NCBI RefSeq assembly: GCF_000014565.1 | Contig: NC_008269.1 | Span: 434,001-498,000 of the forward strand | Length of the DNA stretch: 64,000 nt | DNA from: Rhodococcus jostii RHA1 | Lineage (GTDB): Bacteria > Actinomycetota > Actinomycetes > Mycobacteriales > Mycobacteriaceae | Direction: 5' to 3' | Shown here: positions 52,873-60,685 of the stretch, piece after piece | Numbering within the stretch: the stretch's first letter is position 1 | How the letters are laid out: each line of letters begins with the position of its first letter | Made by a program: the position numbers and the translations under genes | The notes under the pieces: generated by a model | Databases searched by the model: none | Told to the model about the DNA's origin: nothing | Seen by the model: the letters and a program-made list of their open reading frames with translations, nothing else

Positions 52873-53039
52873 CCCCACCAAGAGCCTGTCCCCCACCCCC
52901 GGCGACCTCCGCCGATCGCGCTGCCTGCCGGTGAGTCACCTGCACCGACCTGAGTGCCTTCTAGATGCGTAGTGCGCGCACCACACCGTGAATAACTGTC
53001 CGACGGCGTGCACACTTGTCGCTGCCGAGAGGAATCTCG

Positions 53040-54245
53040 ATGTCCCGAGCCGATACCACCCCGGCCACCGAGACCCGTACGGCCATGCCGACCTGGCTCG
53101 TGCTGCTGATCGCAACCGCCTGCGCAGTGGTGGTCGCCAATCTCTACTACTCACAGCCTTTGATCGGCGAGATCAGCGCATCTCTGGGCCTACCTGCCCA
53201 GTCAGCGGGGCTGATCGTCACCCTCACCCAGATCGGCTACGGCGTAGGACTTCTCCTCGTCGTACCCCTCGGTGATCTCTACGAGAACCGCACCCTGGTA
53301 ACGGTCCTGCTGGCCGCCGAAACGGTGGTCCTCATCGCAGCGGCCCTCGTCACGGCGCCGATTGCCTTCCTGGTGATCTCCGCACTCATCGGGCTCGCCG
53401 CGGTCGCAGTCCAGGTGTTGGTTCCCTTCACCTCGCACTATGCCCCCGAACACCAGCGCGGCCGGATCATCGGCACGGTCATGGGCGGCCTCACCATCGG
53501 AATCATGCTGGCCCGCCCTGCCGCGAGCCTCATTACCAGCGTGTGGTCCTGGCGGGCCATCTACGTCCTGTCCGCCCTCCTCGTCGTGATGATCGGCGCC
53601 GCGATCCGATTCACGATGCCCGCCCGGCGCCCCGAACACACCGCGGGCTACCGCGCACTGCTGGCATCCCTACCTCGCCTCGTGCGCGACATCCCGGTCC
53701 TGCGCCGCCGCGCGCTCTACCACGCCTGCCTGTTCGGGGCGTTCAGCCTCTTCTGGACCGCCGTTCCGCTGCTGCTGACCAGCGACGCGTTCGGAATGTC
53801 CCAGAGCGGAGTCGCACTGTTCGCCCTCGTCGGAGCCGCCGGAGCCATCGCATCACCGATCGCCGGCAGAATGGCCGACCGCCACCGAACCCGATCATGG
53901 ACGCGGATCGCCATCGGCTGCGTCCTGATTGCACTGCTGGCCGCGGCCCTCGCCCCCGCCGGATCCGCCCTCGGGCTCTCAATCCTCGTCGGTGCGGCAA
54001 TTCTGCTCGACTTCGGCGTCATGACCAATGTAGTGCTCGGACAACGCGCCATCTACAGCCTCGGACCCCAACTACGTGCCCGCCTCAACGGCCTCTACAT
54101 GGCCATATTCTTCGTCGGGGGCGGAGTCGGCTCAGCACTCGGCGGATTCGTCTACGCCCACCACGGATGGACAGCCGCCGCACTGACCGGGGCCGTCCTG
54201 CCCGTCCTCGCCCTCGGATACTTCCTCACCGAGCGACACGACTAA
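53040..54245 (+). CDS. MFS transporter
   Basis: This 401-residue transporter has about 12 membrane helices. YYSQPLIGEISASLGL near the N terminus and the loop RMADRHRTRSW are typical of a drug/sugar-efflux MFS subgroup. ATG 53040 with AGAGGA upstream is chosen; an ATG 24 bases upstream lacks a site. It lies 167 bp downstream of the regulator on the same strand and may export an intermediate or import a precursor. A fragment of a close homologue lies at 41230-41300. Confidence 0.88.
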   Translation: MSRADTTPATETRTAMPTWLVLLIATACAVVVANLYYSQPLIGEISASLGLPAQSAGLIVTLTQIGYGVGLLLVVPLGDLYENRTLVTVLLAAETVVLIAAALVTAPIAFLVISALIGLAAVAVQVLVPFTSHYAPEHQRGRIIGTVMGGLTIGIMLARPAASLITSVWSWRAIYVLSALLVVMIGAAIRFTMPARRPEHTAGYRALLASLPRLVRDIPVLRRRALYHACLFGAFSLFWTAVPLLLTSDAFGMSQSGVALFALVGAAGAIASPIAGRMADRHRTRSWTRIAIGCVLIALLAAALAPAGSALGLSILVGAAILLDFGVMTNVVLGQRAIYSLGPQLRARLNGLYMAIFFVGGGVGSALGGFVYAHHGWTAAALTGAVLPVLALGYFLTERHD

Positions 54246-54316
54246 CACCCGGATGACGATCGGCCAGCGGACGCACGTCTGTTGTCGACTGAACCCGTTA
54301 CATGTAACATTGGCGG

Positions 54317-54538
54317 ATGGCGAGCACACGAGAGCGGGTACGCGAGCATCGCCGGCGGTTGCGCGAGCAGGGCCTGCGGCCTGTTCAGATCTGGGTGCCC
54401 GACGTACGGGCTCCGGAGTTTGTCGCGGAAGCTCACCGCCAGTCGGCTGCCGTCGCGGCGAGCGAGCATGAAGCCGATGACCAGGCATTCGTTGATGCCA
54501 TCTCAGTCGATTGGGATGAGGCGGAGCCCGGCGAGTGA
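54317..54538 (+). CDS. MazE-family antitoxin
   Basis: This 73-residue protein has an N-terminal basic RHH-like part (RVREHRRRLREQGLRPVQIW) and an acidic C-terminal tail (VDAISVDWDEAEPGE) that would wrap the toxin. The pattern matches DUF3018/MazE-type antitoxins. It overlaps the toxin gene by 4 bp. It probably represses its own promoter, as is usual. Confidence 0.88.
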   Translation: MASTRERVREHRRRLREQGLRPVQIWVPDVRAPEFVAEAHRQSAAVAASEHEADDQAFVDAISVDWDEAEPGE

Positions 54539-54864
54539 GGCGGGGCGACATCTACATCGCTGCTGCGCGTGGCGCCTACACCGGCAAGCCGAGACCCGTG
54601 GTCATCGTCCAGGACAATCGGTTCGACTCGACCGCTTCGGTAACGGTGTGCCCGTTGACGACCAATCCCGTCGAGGCGCCACTTGTCCGGATCGCCGTGC
54701 AGCCGACCGACACCACCGGAATCGAAAAGCCAAGTCAAATCATGGTCGACAAGGTCACGACGATGCCGCGGGCAAATGTACGCGACCGCCTCGGCCAACT
54801 CGCCGATGCCGATCTGGTTCGGCTGGACCGCGCACTTGTGGTATTTCTCGGGCTTGCCGATTGA
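54535..54864 (+). CDS. MazF/PemK-family toxin
   Basis: This 109-residue toxin is expected to be a sequence-specific endoribonuclease that cuts mRNA and halts translation. MRRGDIYIAAARGAYTGKPR then VVIVQDNRFDSTASVTVCPL is the beta-barrel start of PemK. The second half has KPSQIMVDKVTTMPR with conserved Asp and Thr/Ser, and ends LVVFLGLAD. GTG 54535 overlaps the antitoxin stop (GTGA), giving tight coupling. Confidence 0.92.
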   Translation: MRRGDIYIAAARGAYTGKPRPVVIVQDNRFDSTASVTVCPLTTNPVEAPLVRIAVQPTDTTGIEKPSQIMVDKVTTMPRANVRDRLGQLADADLVRLDRALVVFLGLAD

Positions 54865-55012
54865 GCCGGCTCGCTCGGCGGAGCGATGCCGCAAGCGGTT
54901 CTGCTTCCGGAACGCCCGCCAGTCCACACGTTCGCCTGAGGGAGGGCGTTGTTGTCGATTGCGAGGGGTGTTTGTCTCTGGTTGGCAAATTCGGCTGGCT
55001 CCGCGGTGGGGG

Positions 55013-55894
55013 CTACGGGCTGAGTGCTGCTGCGATGTTTGTGGCCGGGAGTTGCGGGTATCGGTCGTGCAGCGGTGACGAGTCGAATGTCATGTCGGCC
55101 GTGTCCATGTAGAGGGCGAGTTCGGCGAGTCGCGCCTGTGCGGTCGGCCAGAGGTGACCGGTCGCAGCGAGCGCGCGCAACACGAGTCGGGGAACATGCC
55201 GGGCGCGGACAGCATTGTCGCCGATCCGATTTCCGAGGATTTTCGTAAGTTCGCCGAATGTGAGGTTTCGGGGCCCGCCGATCTCGAACAGTTGGCCACG
55301 GGTGCTGGCGTCGAGTGCGACCAGTTCGATCAGCGCGGCGACATCGTCAATGGCAACGAAGTTGATCGGATTATCGCCGCGACCGAAGAGGACCGGCCGG
55401 CCGGATCGACCGGCGGACTGCGCGAGAAGGTCGAGGTACAGCTCGGCGAATGCGGTCGACCGGACGATCGTCCACGGGACGCCACTGGTTTGCAGGTAGT
55501 GCTCGGCGACCGCCTTCATCCGGAACAAGCCGATCGGATGGTTGGCAGTCGTGCCGATTGCGGAGACGAGAACAAACTCGGCACCTGCGGCGCGTGCGGC
55601 GTCGACAAGGTTGATGATGCCGTCGCGGTCCACCGCCGCCGGGTTCACCCGGCCCGGGCCGATCAGTCCGTGCACCGCCGAGATGACGAGGTCCACCCCG
55701 TCAACAGCCGGCCGCAGTGATGGCGCATCACGGACGTCACCGGTCACGGTCTGTACACGTTCGGCGGCGAGGCCGGTCGCTGCGGCGCTTGCGGGATCGC
55801 GGGTCAGAACGCGGACCTGGTGTCCGCGCGCGGCGAGCCGGTGCACGACCAGCGAGCCGAGGCGGCCGGTGCCCCCGGCGACGAGGATGATCAT
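55013..55894 (-). CDS. NmrA-like NAD(P)-binding protein (atypical SDR)
   Basis: This 293-residue protein has the N-terminal Rossmann motif VAGGTGRLGSLVVHRL and Arg residues in RVLTRDP that favour NADP(H). It continues with VDLVISAVHG and FRMKAVAEHYLQTSGVPWTI, typical of NmrA/NAD(P)H-binding atypical SDRs with no YxxxK dyad. They act as oxidoreductases or redox sensors. The ATG overlaps the SnoaL-like gene stop (ATGA), so the two are cotranscribed. The divergent TetR gene is the likely repressor. Confidence 0.88.
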   Translation of the reverse strand: MIILVAGGTGRLGSLVVHRLAARGHQVRVLTRDPASAAATGLAAERVQTVTGDVRDAPSLRPAVDGVDLVISAVHGLIGPGRVNPAAVDRDGIINLVDAARAAGAEFVLVSAIGTTANHPIGLFRMKAVAEHYLQTSGVPWTIVRSTAFAELYLDLLAQSAGRSGRPVLFGRGDNPINFVAIDDVAALIELVALDASTRGQLFEIGGPRNLTFGELTKILGNRIGDNAVRARHVPRLVLRALAATGHLWPTAQARLAELALYMDTADMTFDSSPLHDRYPQLPATNIAAALSP

Positions 55895-56316
55895 CGGGCA
55901 CCGACTTGCGCGTGGACGGTGGGCTCGACTCCGACGGGCGAGTCATCGACCGGTTCGAGGTAAAAGCGACTCCATTTCGCGCGACCGTCGTCGACACCGA
56001 ACACGATCACTCCGCGCATCAGATGCGGGTGCCCATCGCGGCGGGTGCCGACCATCTCCCACTCACCCCAGATGGTGTCGCCGTCGACCGCCCAGCGCAG
56101 CACCCTGGCCCGTAAATCGGGCACGCCGCCGAAAATTTCCGTCCAGTTGCGTCGCACCTGCTCGCTGCCGGTGAATCCGCGCGCCGGATGCGCCGGCGTC
56201 TCGTTGAGATAGTCCGACGCGAAGCAGTCCACTACTGCGTCGAGATCATGTGCGTTGACCGCGTTTTCGAGTCGGCGGAGCATCGCCAGGGTGGGGTCGG
56301 GCTCAGGTGTCGGCAT
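55891..56316 (-). CDS. SnoaL-like nuclear-transport-factor-2 fold protein
   Basis: This 141-residue protein starts at ATG 56316 with ACGGAGTG upstream (TTG 56331 would add five residues). LRRLENAVNAHDLDAVVDCF, RGFTGSEQVRRNWTEIF and TIWGEWEMVGTRRDGHPHLM define the SnoaL/NTF2-like fold. It could be a cyclase, a dehydratase or a binding protein. It is coupled to the NmrA-like gene by a 4-bp overlap and divergent from the TetR gene across 62 bp. Confidence 0.85.
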   Translation of the reverse strand: MPTPEPDPTLAMLRRLENAVNAHDLDAVVDCFASDYLNETPAHPARGFTGSEQVRRNWTEIFGGVPDLRARVLRWAVDGDTIWGEWEMVGTRRDGHPHLMRGVIVFGVDDGRAKWSRFYLEPVDDSPVGVEPTVHAQVGAR

Positions 56317-56337
56317 CTCGCACTCCGTCAAATTTTA

Positions 56338-56355
56338 GATACAGTGTGGTGTATC
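56338..56355. promoter_or_regulatory. candidate TetR operator
   Basis: GATACA and TGTATC form an inverted repeat with a 6-base spacer in the 62-bp space between the divergent SnoaL-like and TetR genes. A repressor bound here could block both promoters. Confidence 0.65.
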
Positions 56356-56378
56356 CAATATGAGGAGTATCCGCCCCG

Positions 56379-57023
56379 ATGACCGACCCAGTCAAGACTC
56401 CGCGACGCTACGACGCCAGCCTCCGACGCAGCCGGGCGCGGATGCGCCAGCAGAAGGTGCTCGACGTCGCGCGGGAGATGTTTCTGCGTGATGGCTACGC
56501 CGCCACGACCGTGGCGGCGATCGCCACCGCAGCGGACGTCTCGGTCGAGACGATCTACAAGACGTTCGGTGGCAAACCCGGCCTGATCCGCGAGATCCAG
56601 GCCGCGGCACTGACCGGGACCGGCCCCGTGCCGGCTCCGCAGCGTTCCGACCATATGTCGGCCTCCGAGCCCGACCCCGAGGTCGTGCTTCGGAATTGGG
56701 CAACCCTGGCCACCGAGGTTGCACCTGCGGTGACGCCGATCATCGGGCTCGTCCGCGCCGCCGCAGCGACCGATCCGGATATGGCCTCACTGCTCGACGA
56801 CATCAATACCCAACGCCTCGCCCGGATGACGCACAACGCGCGACGTCTCCGCAGCCACCTGCCGCCGACGATCTCGCTCGAACATGCCCGCGACGTGCTG
56901 TTCACCTACACCGCGCCCGAAATCTACGAGCTACTCGTCCTCGCCCGACATTGGAGCGTGGAACAGTACGCCGAGTTCATCTATCGCGGCATGGCCGCAC
57001 AGTTGCTGCCCCCGCCCGACTGA
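56379..57023 (+). CDS. TetR-family transcriptional regulator
   Basis: This 214-residue regulator has an N-terminal HTH at about 20-70 (RQQKVLDVAREMFLRDGYAA then VSVETIYKTFGGKPGLI). The C-terminal ligand domain contains IGLVRAAAATDPDMASLLDD and a helical tail. ATG 56379 with GGAG upstream is clear. It is divergent from the SnoaL-like/NmrA-like pair with a palindrome between them, so it probably represses these genes and itself until an inducer binds. Confidence 0.93.
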   Translation: MTDPVKTPRRYDASLRRSRARMRQQKVLDVAREMFLRDGYAATTVAAIATAADVSVETIYKTFGGKPGLIREIQAAALTGTGPVPAPQRSDHMSASEPDPEVVLRNWATLATEVAPAVTPIIGLVRAAAATDPDMASLLDDINTQRLARMTHNARRLRSHLPPTISLEHARDVLFTYTAPEIYELLVLARHWSVEQYAEFIYRGMAAQLLPPPD

Positions 57024-57321
57024 CGGACATCTCCACTCCCACCATTGACACCGAACCCAAACCGGGCTCCGCACCTGCAGGCGACAGGGGGTTCACCGAC
57101 CCAGTGGTCCGCCGGGAGCTCGGGGTCGGGCTCCAAGAATCCGCCCGGACAAAGATCCACTTCCGGAACGCGTCGGTGACGGTTCCCCTGAGACGCCGGG
57201 TTCCGACGCCTAAGGGTTCCTACTCGATCTGTGCCAGGTAATTGCGTTGCCGCTGATCTGAGTTGCCGAGGACGATGGACCTACTGGCAGCGAATGCCGC
57301 AATCGGCACAGGAACGGAGCG

Positions 57322-57872
57322 GTGGTGGAAGATCCACCGGCAGAGGCATACGGGCGGGTGACGAACCCGGAACGGTTCGCCCCGCTGCTTCCGGCTGCCG
57401 AGGATCTGATCGCCGACCTGGAGCGCCGGTTCGATGTCAGTGTCGCCCGTGGTCCCGCGCCGCCGTCGGAGTCGGCGACAGTCGAGTTGGTGGAGTTGGT
57501 GGAGATCACTCCTATTCGCGTAGACCAGGCGCCGTTGGCGATCACCTTCACTTCGTTTCCTGGTCTGTATCTCGACGCGGGCGCATGGGCGCACATCGCG
57601 CTTCCCGCGTGCGGGTGTGACGCGTGTGATGAGTCCGCGGAGGACGTCTTGCGGGAGTTGGCCGAGTATTCCGAGGCGCTGACTGCCGGGCAGCTGTCCG
57701 AACGGATCACCGGTAGATTCCGGCCGATCCTTGAGCATTCCTGGGACGGCGAAGGCTGGGTTCGGAGCGGCACAAGACGAGACTGTCCGCGGCACAGGCC
57801 GCTGAGCTGCGTGCCAGACCGGTGCAGCCGCCGACAGATGGGCGCTGGCGGCCGTGGTCCCTCCGATCCTGA
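57322..57872 (+). CDS. hypothetical protein (possibly DUF6226), apparent frameshift near the C terminus
   Basis: From GTG 57322 (MVEDPPAEAYGRVTNPERFA) the protein is acidic, with LPAAEDLIADLERRFDVSV and a Cys-rich turn ACGCDACDES. After GWVRS near 57769 the frame becomes Arg/Cys-rich. The next frame instead reads ERHKTRLSAAQAAELRARPV then PPTDGRWRPWSLRS with a stop at 57872, which looks like the true end. One G missing from a GGG near 57766 explains it. The name DUF6226 is from memory of similar proteins and is tentative. Confidence 0.6.
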
Positions 57873-58001
57873 GCACGCGGTGGCGGCTCCGACACCGGTT
57901 GCCGATCCTTGACCGGATGCCTGTTGGTCCGTGATAGTGGTCGGAGGTGACCCCGAGTCCGCGGCGTTCGTGCCGCGGTTCCCGAGTACTCGGGGCCTGA
58001 C

Positions 58002-58517
58002 ATGCACAGGTTCACCGAACCGACCCCAGTCCCCACACGCGTCGACCTCATCTCCGTGTTCGTGGAGAACTGGGAGATCGAATGCTGCGGTATCCCTCCC
58101 GTAGTCGGATACGACACGTGTGCATTGACCTTCATCGAGTCGGCATCCGAACGAGGGAGGTCCCTGCCTGACGATGCCCGCTGGAGCCGACGGACCCACC
58201 TCATCACTGCCGGCGGGATCGAGGCCTACTGGCCAACCACCGACGCACCGCAGGTAGACGCCGTGTTCGGCTACTTCTCCGGCACCCGTCACGGGCCGAC
58301 CGTGCCCGATGGAATACACCCCACGACGGGACTCGTTGTGGACCTACAGTTGGAAATCGCCGAATACCAGCAGACCGCCTGCCAGTGGCAACCGATCCCC
58401 GACGCGAGGCTGCTGCGGCGCATCCACGCGAGTCCCAAGTGGTTCGCCAACAACCTCGACACCACCGGATGCATCGAGACCGGGGTCCTCATGGAGCTGG
58501 CGGTGATGCGCCCATGA
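58002..58517 (+). CDS. hypothetical protein (possibly DUF6578)
   Basis: This 171-residue soluble protein begins MHRFTEPTPVPTRVDLISVF. NWEIECCGIPPVVGYD with adjacent cysteines, and LDTTGCIETGVLMELA at the end, are distinctive. Similar actinobacterial proteins are filed under DUF6578, an assignment I make tentatively. Its stop overlaps the next start (ATGA), so both are translated together. It lies 129 bp after the DUF6226-like gene. Confidence 0.6.
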   Translation: MHRFTEPTPVPTRVDLISVFVENWEIECCGIPPVVGYDTCALTFIESASERGRSLPDDARWSRRTHLITAGGIEAYWPTTDAPQVDAVFGYFSGTRHGPTVPDGIHPTTGLVVDLQLEIAEYQQTACQWQPIPDARLLRRIHASPKWFANNLDTTGCIETGVLMELAVMRP

Positions 58518-59161
58518 GGAATCGACTCGCCGATCCACGACGCCAACACGTCATCGGTGCCGTCAGCCAGCTTGTGGACGGCATCGCCCGCCAGGATCGA
58601 TGGACGATCGCACGGCGATCCACCGGGCGACTACTCGACCAACTGCTCTCGCACAGCGGCGATCCCGCATTCACTTACCGGAGTGGGAGCTACAGCCTGG
58701 GCGTGGACGGTGCTCCCGTTGCGGTGGTCGAGGACGACGACACCGCCGTGGTGCTCGGGGGCGTCTGCTCATCAACTGGGCGCGACCCGATACCCGTTGC
58801 CGCCGTACTGGTGGCCTCGACCGCGGCGCCGCGCACCTGGCTCGTCGCGTCGCTGGACATCGCCACTGCCGTCCACAACGACTTTCAACGCGCGATCCAG
58901 CACGGACGGTTCTCCGAGACGATCGACGCCGACATCATCGCCCGACACAGTCCCCTCGACACGAGGGCCGCCGCGATCGACTGGGACGACCCCACCGTCG
59001 TACTACGCAAGAGCTCGAACGGGACGACCACGGTGGCGGACGCCCTCAGCGAGTTGGCCGAGTGGGACCAGCGAGCGTGGACGTGGATCGCCGACGAATG
59101 TCCGACGTTCGGCGGACTCTATCTCCGTGCCCGCCACCCCGAACTCGTCCGCCAATACTGA
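58514..59161 (+). CDS. hypothetical protein coupled to the preceding gene
   Basis: This 215-residue protein starts at the ATG within the overlap. It has a helical N terminus (AVSQLVDGIARQDRWTIAR), a beta-rich centre (FTYRSGSYSLGVDGAPVAVV then DDTAVVLGGV), and a helical end with ALSELAEWDQRAWTWIADEC. No domain is recognised. The coupling suggests the two proteins form a complex or share a task. Confidence 0.6.
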   Translation: MRNRLADPRRQHVIGAVSQLVDGIARQDRWTIARRSTGRLLDQLLSHSGDPAFTYRSGSYSLGVDGAPVAVVEDDDTAVVLGGVCSSTGRDPIPVAAVLVASTAAPRTWLVASLDIATAVHNDFQRAIQHGRFSETIDADIIARHSPLDTRAAAIDWDDPTVVLRKSSNGTTTVADALSELAEWDQRAWTWIADECPTFGGLYLRARHPELVRQY

Positions 59162-59202
59162 CCGGTGACGGATCCTCGATCGGTGAAAGGGATCGCGGGC
59201 AC

Positions 59203-59838
59203 TCAGGACAACGAACGATCCCAACTGACTGACTCGAACAGATCCCGCATGCAGTGTTCCTGGCTGTCACGGGTGCCGGGATCGGACACCCACGTCTTGT
59301 ACAAACCCGGAGCAGCGCGGTTGATCTGCACCTCCCGCGAGTTGTACGCATCATCCGCAGGCAGCGGGCCCACGCCCGCAATCTGCCCAGCACAAAGAGC
59401 CGGGTGAAGCAGGCCGTCCGTCACACGGGAAGACAGGAGCCGCACCCAGACGTTCATGCCGGCCTCCCGCCGGTCCATCCGCGGCGCCCCGAGAGGATCG
59501 AGAATCGCCCATCGACGTTCGGCACGGTTCTCATGGGTAAGACCCGACGTCGCCTCGAGAACGATTCGACCGACTCGGGTATCGAGACCATGGGCGAACT
59601 CGGTTTGCTCCCGTGCGATGGCTTTGCTGAAGTACTCGAGTTGGTCCAACCCGGATCGTGGCCCGCCTTCTCTGAGTGGGTAGCCGGACAGATCCATCAG
59701 GAGGTTGTCGACGGCGTCCCGGAGAAACGGATCCTGAGCAGATGGTGTTCGAAGCCGACGCGCCTCGGCGAGGGTGATAACGCCCTGCAGAAGAAGTTTT
59801 TCCACCATTCGCTGATCCTCACGCATCAACCAGCTCAT
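59203..59838 (-). CDS. hypothetical protein
   Basis: This 211-residue soluble, mostly helical protein starts at ATG 59838 with GGAG nearby. Distinctive stretches are LQGVITLAEARRLRTPSAQD, LDQLEYFSKAIAREQTEFAH and GMNVWVRLLSSRVTDGLLHP, ending with two cysteines or fewer. I recognise no family. It lies 134 bp downstream of the serine resolvase in the same direction and may have travelled with it. Confidence 0.55.
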   Translation of the reverse strand: MSWLMREDQRMVEKLLLQGVITLAEARRLRTPSAQDPFLRDAVDNLLMDLSGYPLREGGPRSGLDQLEYFSKAIAREQTEFAHGLDTRVGRIVLEATSGLTHENRAERRWAILDPLGAPRMDRREAGMNVWVRLLSSRVTDGLLHPALCAGQIAGVGPLPADDAYNSREVQINRAAPGLYKTWVSDPGTRDSQEHCMRDLFESVSWDRSLS

Positions 59839-59972
59839 GCCACTCCAGCGGGATCGATCTCGGTGCGCGCCCCCATCGCCACAGTCTAAGAGCCGACAGG
59901 TATCGGCACGTCCGATAGCCGAACGTCCGCCGGTGCGGCCGGCCCGGCGAACGTTCGAAAGGACTGAAAGCG

Positions 59973-60572
59973 CTAGGTACTGGAAACTGAGTAACCGTCG
60001 TGTTGAGGTCGGCGGGCGCGTTTAATCGCCCGGTACACCGTCGACCGGCCCACCGAGAACAAATCCGCCAGTTCAGCGGTCGAGTACTCGCCTGACGTGT
60101 GAAGCTCGACCAGGTGCCGTTCCTGGCGTGGGTTGAGCTTCGGCTTCTTGCCCTTCAGGTGTCCCTTCGCCTTCGCGATCCGCATCCCCTCCCTCGTTCG
60201 TGCCCGAATCAGGTCGCCCTCGAACTCGGCGACCATCGCCAGGACGTTGAACAACAGGCGGCCGACCGGGTCGGTCGGATCGTGCAACGAGGCTCCGATC
60301 TGTAGGCACGCGTTCCGGGACGTGAGCTCGTCGACGATGTCCCGGGCGTCGGGCAACGAACGAGCCAGGCGATCCAACTTGGTCACCACGAGAGTGTCGG
60401 TGTTTCGGCACGCTGCAAGGGCGTTCTGCAGACCGGGCCGCTGACGAATGGTTCCGGTCAAGCCGTGATCGACGTAGATCCTTTCCGGTGAGACGCCGAG
60501 CTTGAGCAGTGCGTGCTGCTGTGCGGTCAGGTCTTGCTGATCGGTGGACACTCGTGCATACCCGATGTACAT
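59973..60572 (-). CDS. serine recombinase (resolvase/invertase family)
   Basis: This 199-residue recombinase has the catalytic Ser in IGYARVSTDQQDL, the conserved Arg segments in VTKLDRLARSL, and the long E helix with DPVGRLLFNVLAMVAEFEGD. It is followed by a C-terminal HTH (STAELADLFSVGRSTVYRAI). It resembles Tn3-type resolvases and Pin/Hin-type invertases. No Tn3 transposase is nearby, so it is either a stand-alone resolvase or a remnant of a larger transposon. The reading frame is intact. Confidence 0.93.
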   Translation of the reverse strand: MYIGYARVSTDQQDLTAQQHALLKLGVSPERIYVDHGLTGTIRQRPGLQNALAACRNTDTLVVTKLDRLARSLPDARDIVDELTSRNACLQIGASLHDPTDPVGRLLFNVLAMVAEFEGDLIRARTREGMRIAKAKGHLKGKKPKLNPRQERHLVELHTSGEYSTAELADLFSVGRSTVYRAIKRARRPQHDGYSVSST

Positions 60573-60685
60573 CGCTGATTCCCATCTCTTGAACGCGCAA
60601 CGCCGGCGGCGTGGTGCTTGGGACTCAACGGTCAGATAACACGACGAGGGCTATTAGACCCGCTCCCGATGAGCTAGTGCCCTAG

